DNA of 64,000 nucleotides from NCBI GenBank assembly GCA_913776615.1, contig CAJYPK010000041.1, positions 1 through 64,000 of the forward strand, given 5' to 3'. The notes under the pieces are model-generated. The model was not told the origin of the DNA. It was given only the letters and a program-made list of their open reading frames with translations, and ran no database searches. This document shows, in pieces, positions 16,385 through 24,294 of this stretch. A program made the position numbers and the translations under genes. Each line of letters opens with the position of its first letter. The stretch's first letter is position 1. Origin of the DNA: an uncultured Hymenobacter sp. (lineage in GTDB: Bacteria > Bacteroidota > Bacteroidia > Cytophagales > Hymenobacteraceae).

Positions 16385-19300
16385 TTAAATTCCCAGGTTC
16401 AAGCCTACCGTGAGGGTGCGGGGCAGGGGATAGGTACCCACGTCGATGCCATTGCCGCCCACTTCGGGGTCGAGGCCCGAGTACTTGGTGAAAGTCACCA
16501 GGTTTTCGGCCGTGACGTAGAAGCGCAGGCTGGCCCCGGAGCGCACGCGGCCGGTGAGGGCGGCGGGCAGGGTGTAGCCGACCGTCAGGTTCTTGAGGCG
16601 CAGGTAGGAGCCATCTTCCAGGTACCAATCCGAGACGGTACCGAAATTCTGGTTGGCGTCGTTGACCGAGAGGCGCGGGATGTTAGTGTCGGTGTTGGTG
16701 GGCGACCAGGCGTTGAGCACGCGGCGGTCGAGGTTGTAGCCCTGCAAGCCTGCGTTGTAGGTCGAGTACTTATAGCCGTTGAAGAGCTTCACGCCGCTCA
16801 CGCCTTGCAGAAAGAGGTTGAAGTCGAAGCCTTTACCCTGGGCGCTGAGCGTGATGCCATAGGTGCGCTTGGGCATGGCGTTGCCCATGTACACGCGGTC
16901 TTTGTCGTCAATCTTCCCGTCGCCGTTTACGTCCTGGAACTTGAGGTCGCCGGCTTTGGCATTGGGCTGAATGCGCTTGCCGTCGGCGGTGGTGTAGTTG
17001 GCCGCTTCCTGATCCGACTGAAACAGGCCCTGCGAGGGGATGAGGTAGTACGAGTACAGCGGCTGGCCCGCCGTAGAGCGGAGCGGGTTGAGCTGCCCCC
17101 GCACGTTGTCGCCGTGCTGAATGTAGTCGCTGCCGTAGCCGTTGAGGTCCTGCACGCGGTTTTGCAGGGTGGCCATATTGGCGTTTACCTGGTAGGTAAA
17201 GTCACCGGCCTTGCCGTTGTAGCTCAGGCTCAGTTCCAGGCCCTGGTTGCGCACGGTGCCCACGTTGGAGGTGGGGCCTTCGCTCACGCCCGCGCCGGTG
17301 TTGGGGGCGATGGGCAGGATGAGGCCGCGGGTGTATTTGCGGAATACGTCGGCCGTGAGGAGCAGCTGATTACCGAGCAGGCCCACGTCGATACCGGCGT
17401 CGATGGTCTCGGAGCGCTCCCACTTCAGGTTGGGGTTCGACTGCTTATCGACGTAGTAGGCGTTGTAGTAGGTCGGCGTGCTGCCCAGGTACGCCTGGTT
17501 GGCTACGAGCGGTACGTTGTAGGCGTAGTAGTTAACCGACTGGATGTTACCAATCTGCCCCCACGAGCTGCGCACCTTCAGGGTCTGGATAACCTTCGGA
17601 TTCCAGAACGACTCCGACGAGATTTTCCAGGCCCCCGACACGGCCGGGAAGTAGTCGGTGTTGTAGTTGGACAGGCGCGAGGTCTGGTCGCGGCGAATGC
17701 TGGCCATCAGCAGGTAGCGGTCGGCAAAGTCGTAGGTGATGCGGCCGATGGCCGCAGTCAGCGCATCCTGGTACACGCTGCTGGTGGGCCGCACCGGAAA
17801 CTCCTTGGCGTTGCCGATGTACTGGTACCAGTCGTTTTCGCGGTCGAAATTCTGGCCCTGCATCGAGGAGTACTCGTAGTTGGTGCGCTGGGCCGAGTAC
17901 ACGGCCGTGAGGTCGAGCGAGTGGAGGCCAAACGTTTTCTGGTAGCTCACCTGGTTATCCCATACCCACTTGGTGCGGGCCGACTGGCTCTGCGTCAAGT
18001 AGTTCATGAGGGTAGTGCGGCCTGGCTCGGGGGCGCGGGGGTCGAAGCGCTTGTAGCTCTCGTTGAGCAGGTCGAGGCCGAAGCTGCTGCGCAGCTTCAG
18101 GCCGGCCAGCGGCGCGTATTCCACGTAGCCGATGCCGTTGACGTCGAGCACCGGGTTGTCGATGGACGGGCGCAGCAGCAGGGCCACCGGGTTGTACACG
18201 TCGCCGTAGGCCCCGGCGTATTGAAACGCCGGGTCGGGCGAGAGGGGCGTTACGCCGCCGAAGCTGCCGTCGTCGTAGCGCACGGTAGCCGCCGGGGGCA
18301 TGTAAATGGCGTTGATGATGGCGCCCGAATAGCTGCTGCTCGTGTTGGTGCCCCGCCCGTTGGTACGGCTAACGTACAGGTTCTGGCCCACCGTGAGCTT
18401 GTCGCTGAGGTCGTAGTCCGACTTCACGCGCAGGGTGTAGCGGTCCTGGTTGGTCCCGATGAGCAGGCCCTGGCGGTTGAGGTAGCCAAACGAGGTGAGG
18501 TAGCGGCCGTGGTCGCTGCCGCCGCTCACCGTGGCGTTGAGGTTGTAGATGCTGCCGGTGCGGAAAATCTCATCCAGCCAGTTGGTGCGCGTCGTCTGGC
18601 CCCAGGGGTTTTTGGTGGCGTCGTGGGCGCCGGGGCGGGCCACGCCGGCATTGTCGGCGGCCTGGTTGTAGGCGTTGGCCTGCTCCACGGCGTTCAGCGC
18701 CTCGGGGCGCTTGTAGGCCCGCTGCCAGCCCTGATAGGTATCGACGGTCACGCGGGGCGTGCCGCTTTTCCCGCTCTTGGTCGTGATGACGATAACGCCG
18801 GAGGCGGCCTGGGCACCGTAGATAGCGGCGGCGGCGGCGTCCTTCAGCACCGTCACGCTGGCAATGTCGTTGGGGTTTACCGGGGCCCCGAAATAGGGCA
18901 TGCCATCGACCACGTACAGCGGCTGCTCATTGTTGATCGAGCCTGCGCCGCGGATAACCACGCGCGGGGTGGCCGTGGGGTCGCCGCCGGGGGGCAGCAC
19001 CGTTACGCCGGCCACGTTGCCCTGCAACATGCTTTCCACGTTGGTAATGGGGCGGTTGGCCTGCTTAGCCGCGTCGGGCAGGGTACCCACGGCGGTAGTC
19101 AGGTTGTCGCGCTTGGTCGTGCCGTAGCCGGTTACGAGTACTTCCTCCAGGCCCGTGGCGGCCGCCCGCAGCGTAATGTTGAAGCCCGCCGTCTGGTCGC
19201 CAATCGGTACTTCCTGGCTTTCAAAGCCGATAAACGACAGGGCCAGCGACGCCTTGGCGGGGTTGGCCACGCGCAGCTGGAATACGCCTTCCGAGTTGGT

Positions 19301-19528
19301 TGCCGTACCGATGCTGGTACCTTTTACGAGCACCGTTACGCCGGGCAGGGGCTGGCCCGCCTCATCGGTAACTTTGCCGCTGATGGTGCGCTCAGCCTGG
19401 GAAGCCTGGGCGAGGGCGTTGGCCGGTAGGCCAAGCACCAGCGCGGCCGGGCCGGCCAGGCCCAGGGCGAGGGCCGCCGCGGCCGTACGGTTTTTGGAGG
19501 GGCGATACTTGGGTAAACGGGTTGGCAT
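16385..19528 (-). CDS. SusC/RagA-family TonB-linked outer-membrane transporter
   Basis: TonB-dependent importer of 1047 residues. The start at 19528 (MPTRLPKYRP) gives a long basic signal sequence ending near residue 42 (ALAQ); 33 open codons upstream are unlikely to be coding. Domains: carboxypeptidase-D-like regulatory domain (about 48-130, ISGKVTDEAGQPLPGVTVLV), TonB plug (about 140-260, SMLQGNVAGVTVLPPGGDPT and LYVVDGMPYF), then the 22-strand barrel ending TLTVGLNLGI. It works with the SusD gene downstream. A minus-strand GAACTTTG box (19696-19689) upstream resembles the TAnnTTTG -7 element, but no clear -33 partner is visible. Confidence 0.95.
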   Translation of the reverse strand: MPTRLPKYRPSKNRTAAAALALGLAGPAALVLGLPANALAQASQAERTISGKVTDEAGQPLPGVTVLVKGTSIGTATNSEGVFQLRVANPAKASLALSFIGFESQEVPIGDQTAGFNITLRAAATGLEEVLVTGYGTTKRDNLTTAVGTLPDAAKQANRPITNVESMLQGNVAGVTVLPPGGDPTATPRVVIRGAGSINNEQPLYVVDGMPYFGAPVNPNDIASVTVLKDAAAAAIYGAQAASGVIVITTKSGKSGTPRVTVDTYQGWQRAYKRPEALNAVEQANAYNQAADNAGVARPGAHDATKNPWGQTTRTNWLDEIFRTGSIYNLNATVSGGSDHGRYLTSFGYLNRQGLLIGTNQDRYTLRVKSDYDLSDKLTVGQNLYVSRTNGRGTNTSSSYSGAIINAIYMPPAATVRYDDGSFGGVTPLSPDPAFQYAGAYGDVYNPVALLLRPSIDNPVLDVNGIGYVEYAPLAGLKLRSSFGLDLLNESYKRFDPRAPEPGRTTLMNYLTQSQSARTKWVWDNQVSYQKTFGLHSLDLTAVYSAQRTNYEYSSMQGQNFDRENDWYQYIGNAKEFPVRPTSSVYQDALTAAIGRITYDFADRYLLMASIRRDQTSRLSNYNTDYFPAVSGAWKISSESFWNPKVIQTLKVRSSWGQIGNIQSVNYYAYNVPLVANQAYLGSTPTYYNAYYVDKQSNPNLKWERSETIDAGIDVGLLGNQLLLTADVFRKYTRGLILPIAPNTGAGVSEGPTSNVGTVRNQGLELSLSYNGKAGDFTYQVNANMATLQNRVQDLNGYGSDYIQHGDNVRGQLNPLRSTAGQPLYSYYLIPSQGLFQSDQEAANYTTADGKRIQPNAKAGDLKFQDVNGDGKIDDKDRVYMGNAMPKRTYGITLSAQGKGFDFNLFLQGVSGVKLFNGYKYSTYNAGLQGYNLDRRVLNAWSPTNTDTNIPRLSVNDANQNFGTVSDWYLEDGSYLRLKNLTVGYTLPAALTGRVRSGASLRFYVTAENLVTFTKYSGLDPEVGGNGIDVGTYPLPRTLTVGLNLGI

Positions 19529-19895
19529 AGGGCAACAAGGAGCTGAGACACCGGAAGGCCGGCATCGGAGTGGCAATTGCAGTAAAAAGAGAAGTGCGCG
19601 TGGAAGGCCCGGCGGGCTGCTAGACAATGAAAGGGAGACTAATTGAAGTCGCCAGCATTAAGTAGCGGAGCGGGTAGGTTTGACGCTGCAAAGTTCCTCT
19701 TAAACGATTTAGCGAATGTGTTTCGTAGGTTATGCAATTATTAAGACGACTCGCACTCCGAAAAAACAGCCCTATAAAATCGGCCTCGAACCTACTCAGT
19801 GCAAGTAGGTTCGAGGCCGATTTTAGAAAAGTGCGTAGCGTCAGCGCGCCAACCGCAAAATGGATTTTTCCTCGGGGGCAACTATGCCTGGCTGG
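19529..19895. other. Gene-free stretch: susC leader and TerC terminator
   Basis: This 367-bp gap holds the upstream region of susC (about 19529-19760, AT-richer than the genes, with a weak -7-like box at 19689-19696) and the terminator hairpin of the TerC gene (19775-19825). No other gene is seen. Confidence 0.6.
19775..19825. terminator. Terminator hairpin after TerC gene
   Basis: A perfect 21-bp inverted repeat (19775-19795 with 19805-19825), centred on CGGCCTCGAACCTAC with a nine-base loop. On the minus strand a further run of six T residues (from 19766-19761) follows 8 bases on. It separates TerC from the susC operon. Confidence 0.85.
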
Positions 19896-20651
19896 CTAGC
19901 CCGCCAATCGCCGCCGTAGCCACACTACCAGCAGCGGCACCCCAAACGTGGCCACCGTGAGTACGGTGAGGCCCACGTCGGCGGCTTCGCTGGCCAGAAA
20001 CCGGCTGGCGGGGTGCGTCGGGGCCAGGTGCTCGACCAGCGAGAGCACGAGCTTCAGGCCCAGAATACCGATTACCACGAAGGCGGCGGTTTCCAAAAAC
20101 GGGAACTTACCCATGAGCAGCACGAAGGCCTGGGCCACCAGCCGCATGGCCAGGATGCCGATGAAGACGCCCGTGACGATAAGCAGCAGGTTGTCGGTAA
20201 AGGCGACCACGGCAAACACGTTGTCGATGGAAAAGGCCAGGTCCATCAATTCAATCAGGGCCACGGTGGCCCAGAACTTACCGACCAGGCCCAGCGTGCG
20301 GCGGTAGAGCCAGCTCTTTTCCTTTTCCACGGCCTCGTCGCCTTCCTCCGACGCGTGGCTGCGGAAGTGGTCGTACACGAGGTATAGCAGATACAGGCCC
20401 CCCAGCGGCTTCAAAAACCAGAAGTTGATGAGAAAGGAGGCGAACAGCAGGCACAGACCCCGGAAGATATAAGCCCCAAAAATGCCGTAGCGCAGGGCTT
20501 TCTTGCGCTGCTCGGGCGGCAAGTCGCCCACCATCGTGGCCAGCACGGCGGCATTATCCACCGACAGCAGGCTTTCGATGATGACGAGGTTGCCCACGAT
20601 GGCCAGCGCGGCCAGCGGGTTGTCGATGATTTGCTGGAGGTGAGAATTCAT
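19896..20651 (-). CDS. TerC-family integral membrane protein
   Basis: Inner-membrane protein of 251 residues with about seven hydrophobic segments. Two inverted repeats carry the family signatures ESLLSVDNAAVLATM (near residues 25-39) and LAFSIDNVFAVVAF (near 138-151), whose acidic residues lie in the membrane. TerC/Alx/YkoY proteins are now tied to manganese export and metallation of exported proteins, originally to tellurite resistance. It follows DUF2490 by 10 bases, so the two are co-transcribed. No Mn riboswitch (yybP-ykoY type) was recognised upstream. Confidence 0.93.
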   Translation of the reverse strand: MNSHLQQIIDNPLAALAIVGNLVIIESLLSVDNAAVLATMVGDLPPEQRKKALRYGIFGAYIFRGLCLLFASFLINFWFLKPLGGLYLLYLVYDHFRSHASEEGDEAVEKEKSWLYRRTLGLVGKFWATVALIELMDLAFSIDNVFAVVAFTDNLLLIVTGVFIGILAMRLVAQAFVLLMGKFPFLETAAFVVIGILGLKLVLSLVEHLAPTHPASRFLASEAADVGLTVLTVATFGVPLLVVWLRRRLAG

Positions 20652-20661
20652 GTAAGAAAGA

Positions 20662-21384
20662 CTACTGGGGCAGGAAGCGCACGCGGCGCTCGGGGTGGTC
20701 GGCCGACCAGCCGAAGTCGTGGCGCAGGATGAAGGCCACGTAGTTGGAGCGGTTCTGGCCGCCGTCGAACTGCGTCATCCACAGCAGCTCGCCGCCCAGG
20801 TTTTTATTGAAGATGTAGCCCACGCCGCCCCACACGCGGTTGCTGTCGAAGGGGTTGGCCTGGTCGCTGATGCGGATTTCGTCTTTAATAGCCAGGTACC
20901 ACTTGGGGTTGAGGTCAGTTTTGGGAGCCAGGGGCAGGCGCAGCGAGGCCAGGTAGCGAAAGCGCAGCCGGAAGCCGGTGGCCGTCCAGCGCTCCTCCAC
21001 GCGGTAGCGGTGAATGAGGCGGGCACGGTTGATTTTTTGGGTCGAGATGAGCTGCTGATAAAAGCGGTTTTCGCGGTTGTCGGCCTTCTCGGTCTGGTCG
21101 GCGTTGAGGTAGGGCTGGAGCTGCAAGTACATGTAGCCCGCGCCCACCGAGAGCGGCGCGTTTTTGAAGTTGTATTGCAGCAGGGCCAGGCCCAGCAGCA
21201 AGCGCTTGTCGGTGAGGCCGCTGTAGGCGCGGTACTGCGCGCCCAGGTTGAGGTCGAAGCGCTCGTTGAGCGAGTAGGTACCGGTGTATTGCAGCCAGCC
21301 GTTGTAGGCGGCGCGGTTGCTTTGGGCCTGCGCGGCGGTGGTGAGCAGGAGCAGGCAGGCGAAAAAGAGGCAGATCTTTTTCAT
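20662..21384 (-). CDS. DUF2490 outer-membrane beta-barrel protein
   Basis: Exported protein of 240 residues with a signal peptide ending near residue 21 (TAAQAQ). The body alternates hydrophobic and polar residues in short strands (AYNGWLQYTGTYSLNERFDL, LIHRYRVEERW, NRVWGGVGYIFNKNLGGELL) and ends HDFGWSADHPER, typical of DUF2490, a predicted small outer-membrane barrel of unknown function. The start at 21384 (MKKICLFF) is chosen for the signal peptide. It lies between CitMHS and TerC genes on the same strand, ten bases before TerC. Confidence 0.87.
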   Translation of the reverse strand: MKKICLFFACLLLLTTAAQAQSNRAAYNGWLQYTGTYSLNERFDLNLGAQYRAYSGLTDKRLLLGLALLQYNFKNAPLSVGAGYMYLQLQPYLNADQTEKADNRENRFYQQLISTQKINRARLIHRYRVEERWTATGFRLRFRYLASLRLPLAPKTDLNPKWYLAIKDEIRISDQANPFDSNRVWGGVGYIFNKNLGGELLWMTQFDGGQNRSNYVAFILRHDFGWSADHPERRVRFLPQ

Positions 21385-21462
21385 GGATAAGGGGGGAGTG
21401 GGTGGGAAATGGAATGTTGGAAAAGGGGCGCTGGGTGGGGAATTACCCAACGGGCACGCCCA

Positions 21463-21494
21463 GACGCATCACCAAGCTGGAGCTTGGTGTTACA
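21463..21494. repeat. Family A repeat, copy 3 (single arm), overlapping CitMHS stop
   Basis: A single arm, CATCACCAAGCTGGAGCTTG and onward to TTACA, spans about 21463-21494. The opposite arm is missing. The TTA at 21490-21492, which is the stop codon of the CitMHS gene on the minus strand, is part of the repeat. Confidence 0.85.
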
Positions 21495-22785
21495 GTGGCA
21501 CCACGCCCAGCAGCAGGCACACCACGAGCATGACGACCACCGTGCCGCAGGCCCACTTGAGGGTGAAGCGCTGGTGGTCGCCGAAATCGACGCCGGCCAG
21601 GCCGGCCAGCAGGTAGGTGCTGGGCACCAGCGGGCTGAGCAAGTGCACCGATTGCCCCAGCAGCGAGGCCCGGCCCATGGCTTCCACGCTCACGCCAAAC
21701 TGCGTGGCGGCCTTGGTCACGAGCGGCAGGATGCCGAAGTAGTAGGCATCGTTGCTCATAAAAAAGGTAAAGGGCGCGCTCGTAATGCCGGTGAGCACGG
21801 GCAGGTGCGGCCCCAGCGAGTTGGGAATGAGCGTGACGATGGTTTGCGACATGGCATCGACCATCTTGGTGCCCGCCAGGATGCCGGTGAAGACCCCCGC
21901 CGCGAACACCATGCCCGCCACGATCATGGCGTTGCCGGCGTGGGCGTTGAGGCGGCCGCGCTGCTCACCCAGGCGGGGATAGTTGATGAGCATCCCCAGC
22001 GCGAAGGCCGTCATGAACAGCACCGGCAGCGGCATCAAATCCAGAAACAACGCCACGAGCAGGGCCAGCGTGAGGGCGGCGTTGAGCCAGAGCAGCTTGG
22101 GGCGGCGCAGGCTCAGGTCTTCGTGGTTGGCCTCGGCCACCAGGGCGTCGGCGTCTTCGGTGATGACGGTGACGCCCAGCCGGGCGCGCTCGCCCTTGCC
22201 CAGCACGTAGGCCACGAAGATGACCCAGCCGGCCGCCACGATCATGGCCGGGATGAGGGGCGTAAATACCTGGCTGCTATCGAGGTGCAGGGCCGAGAGC
22301 ACGCGGGCCGTGGGGCCGCCCCAGGGCAAAATGTTCATCACGGCGCTGGATAGGAAGGCCGTGGCCGTGAGCACCAGCGGGTTCATGCGCAGGCGCTTGT
22401 AGAGCGGCAGCATGGCCGCGACCACGATGATGTAGGTGGTGGTGCCGTCGCCGTCGAGCGACACGGCCAGGGCCAGCACGGCGGTGCCGATCACTACTTT
22501 GAGCGGATCGCCGCCCACTACTTTCAGAATCTTCCCCACGATGGGGTCGAACAGCCCGGCGTCGGTCATGATGCCGAAGTACATGATGGCGAAAATCAGC
22601 ATCACGCCGGTGGGGGCGATTTTCTTGACGCCGTCGAGCATCATCGTCCCGATGTCGGCCCGGAAACCCCCGATGAGCGCAAACAGAATGGGAACGAGAA
22701 TCAGCGCCGTCATGGCAAACATGCGCTTGGACATGATCAGGTACATGAACGTACTGATCATCAAAAACCCGAGGAGGGAAAGCAT
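21490..22785 (-). CDS. CitMHS-family citrate/metal-citrate transporter
   Basis: Inner-membrane secondary transporter of 431 residues with about twelve hydrophobic segments. CitMHS features are seen: LVPILFALIGGF, LAVSLDGDGTTTYIIVVAAM (about 108-127) and MNILPWGGPTARV (about 150-162). Members carry citrate complexed to Mg2+ or Ca2+ with protons. The start at 22785 (MLSLLGFLMIS) is the first Met before helix 1. The last residue and stop are contributed by a family A repeat, so the native C-terminus may have been trimmed or extended. DUF2490 and TerC follow on the same strand. Confidence 0.93.
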   Translation of the reverse strand: MLSLLGFLMISTFMYLIMSKRMFAMTALILVPILFALIGGFRADIGTMMLDGVKKIAPTGVMLIFAIMYFGIMTDAGLFDPIVGKILKVVGGDPLKVVIGTAVLALAVSLDGDGTTTYIIVVAAMLPLYKRLRMNPLVLTATAFLSSAVMNILPWGGPTARVLSALHLDSSQVFTPLIPAMIVAAGWVIFVAYVLGKGERARLGVTVITEDADALVAEANHEDLSLRRPKLLWLNAALTLALLVALFLDLMPLPVLFMTAFALGMLINYPRLGEQRGRLNAHAGNAMIVAGMVFAAGVFTGILAGTKMVDAMSQTIVTLIPNSLGPHLPVLTGITSAPFTFFMSNDAYYFGILPLVTKAATQFGVSVEAMGRASLLGQSVHLLSPLVPSTYLLAGLAGVDFGDHQRFTLKWACGTVVVMLVVCLLLGVVPL

Positions 22786-22917
22786 AGGGTGGGGACTGAG
22801 AAGAGAGAAGTGGGGTAACCCCACGGGGCTACCCGAAGGCTGGGGCGAAGTAGCCGGCCGATTTGGAATACATTTGGAAGAGCGACGCTTTCGCCGATTT
22901 TTTTGTATCCCCTATCT

Positions 22918-22950
22918 GTCATGCTGAGCTTGCCGAAGCATCTCTGCCGC
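22918..22950 (+). repeat. Single copy of a CATGCTGAGCTTGCCGAAGC-type repeat (family C)
   Basis: The sequence at 22918-22950 (GTCATGCTGAGC..GCCGAAGCATCTC) is a dispersed element I recognise as common in Bacteroidota genomes; translated it gives CHAELAEAS. Only one copy was found here, without an inverted partner. It lies in the leader region of the response regulator. Confidence 0.6.
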
Positions 22951-23059
22951 TTCCTCCAAGCCGGCCGACTGTGTGGGGGAGGCCCTGCGATGGGCTAAGC
23001 ACGCCGAGCGTTTGCGCATCGAATTTTCCCCAACGTTTACCCATGCCATCCCTGCTGCC

Positions 23060-23746
23060 ATGAAGCTGCTCATTGTCGAAGACGAGCCCGAACTGCTCGA
23101 CACGGTGGTGCGCTACCTTCAGGCCCAGCAATACGCCTGCGAAACGGCCACTACCCACGCCCAGGCGCAGGAAAAAATGCTGCTCTACGACTATGACTGC
23201 ATCATCCTGGACCTAACGCTGCCCGGCGGCGACGGCCTCGACCTGCTGCGGGCCTTGCAGCGCTTTCAGAAGCCGGCCGGGGTGATTATCACCTCGGCCC
23301 GCGCCGCCGTCGATGACCGTATCAAAGGGCTGGAGCTGGGGGCTGATGACTACCTGCCCAAGCCCTTCTACCTGCCCGAGCTGAGCGCCCGGGTGGCCGC
23401 GCTGGTGCGCCGCCGTCACTTTCAGGGCACCAACCTGCTGCGCGTGGGCGAGCTGACCGTGGACGTGCCCGCCCGCCGCGCCGCCGTGGCCGACCGCCCG
23501 CTCACCCTCACCCGCACCGAGTTTGACTTGCTCCTGCTGCTGCTGGCCAATCAGAACCGCGTCGTCACCAAGGGCGCGATTGCCGAGCACCTCTCGGGCG
23601 ACGCTGCCGAGCAGTTCGACACCTTCGAAAACGTGTACGCCCACGTCAAAAATCTCAAGCGCAAGCTCACCGAGGCGGGCGCGCCCAGCCACATCCGCAT
23701 GGTATACGGCCTGGGCTACCGCTTCGACCCCGACCCGGCTACCTAA
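23060..23746 (+). CDS. OmpR/PhoB-family response regulator (orphan)
   Basis: DNA-binding response regulator of 228 residues. The receiver domain (1-~118) has the acidic pair E7/D8, phosphoacceptor D51, switch S79 and K101 in YLPKPFY. The C-terminal winged helix (about 125-225) ends with VYAHVKNLKRKLTEAGAP and YGLGYRF. The start at 23060 (MKLLIVEDEP) is fixed by the receiver fold; a TACATTTG box at 22869-22876 is a possible -7 element. No kinase gene is adjacent; the nearest sensor kinase gene (37.3 kb) also lacks an adjacent regulator, but pairing the two is speculation. Confidence 0.93.
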   Translation: MKLLIVEDEPELLDTVVRYLQAQQYACETATTHAQAQEKMLLYDYDCIILDLTLPGGDGLDLLRALQRFQKPAGVIITSARAAVDDRIKGLELGADDYLPKPFYLPELSARVAALVRRRHFQGTNLLRVGELTVDVPARRAAVADRPLTLTRTEFDLLLLLLANQNRVVTKGAIAEHLSGDAAEQFDTFENVYAHVKNLKRKLTEAGAPSHIRMVYGLGYRFDPDPAT

Positions 23747-23927
23747 GGCAAGTAGCGCGTATCAAAGAGTATACGCTTCTCTCTGTAATAAGCTATTGAT
23801 AAGCAGCGGTTAAACCAGTTGTTTAAAGTCGAAGGGGGATATAACGCTACTGCTTACTGGCCGTCAGAATAGGAAAGCGCCCAGCGTCGGCGCAGTGTTA
23901 ATTTGCTGTGCTATTGCTACAAAATAA

Positions 23928-23968
23928 AACTGTCTTAGTGAATATAACTTATATTCACTAAGACAGTT
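23928..23968. terminator. Hairpin between convergent response regulator and PID-CTERM genes
   Basis: Perfect 19-bp inverted repeat (23928-23946 with 23950-23968), arm AACTGTCTTAGTGAATATA, loop of three bases. The 5' side carries AAAATAAAA, giving a U-rich tail for minus-strand transcripts. It lies 182 bases after the regulator stop and 27 bases after the small-gene stop. Confidence 0.8.
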
Positions 23969-23994
23969 AGCTCGCTTCTTATCGCTGCGGGCGA

Positions 23995-24210
23995 TTACCG
24001 GGCGCGGCGGCGGTTATGCAATTTTTTCAGGCCAAAGGCCACACCGCTGGCCAGTAGCAACGACGCGCCCCCGTCGAGGGGCACAGCGGTGGGGTCGGCC
24101 TGCGGCGTGGGGCCACCCGTGCTGGGCTGCTGCGCTACTGCTGGCCCGGTGGCGAGCAGGCCAACGACCAGGGCGCCAGCCAAGGAAGGTAGGTAGGGAT
24201 ATTTTTTCAT
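23995..24210 (-). CDS. Small exported PID-CTERM-type sorting-signal protein
   Basis: Protein of 71 residues. The start at 24210 (MKKYPYLPSLAG) gives a signal peptide ending near residue 27 (AVAQ). A short Pro/Thr/Gln linker is followed by VPLDGGASLLLASGVAFG and the basic tail KKLHNRRRAR: a P-[IL]-D-G-G motif, hydrophobic helix and Arg/Lys tail, the tripartite layout of exosortase-type C-terminal sorting signals (the Bacteroidota PID-CTERM type). Nearly the whole mature protein is the sorting signal. No exosortase gene is seen in this window. It lies downstream of the DUF4331 genes beyond a hairpin. Confidence 0.75.
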   Translation of the reverse strand: MKKYPYLPSLAGALVVGLLATGPAVAQQPSTGGPTPQADPTAVPLDGGASLLLASGVAFGLKKLHNRRRAR

Positions 24211-24243
24211 GAGGAAAATCGAAAGGATTAAGTAGAACACGAG

Positions 24244-24289
24244 AGGGGCGCTGCGCCAAATCGTATTACCGACCTTGCGCAGCGCCCTT
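24244..24289 (-). terminator. Hairpin after the DUF4331 operon
   Basis: GGGGCGCTGCGC (24245-24256) pairs with GCGCAGCGCCC (24277-24287), one mismatch in the extended stem, 20-base loop. It lies six bases after the stop of the long DUF4331 gene. The U tail is weak, so it may be an mRNA-stabilising hairpin rather than a terminator. Confidence 0.55.
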
Positions 24290-24294
24290 CTGCC

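Noticed and set aside
16274..19429. A 1051-codon open frame on the plus strand opposite susC
   Set aside because: It is a shadow of the GC-rich susC gene: no domain, His/Val/Gly-rich composition typical of antisense frames, and susC is certain.
22869..22876. TACATTTG as a full promoter for the response regulator
   Set aside because: The -7 box matches, but no TTTG/TTG lies 19-23 bases upstream, so it was mentioned only as a possibility.
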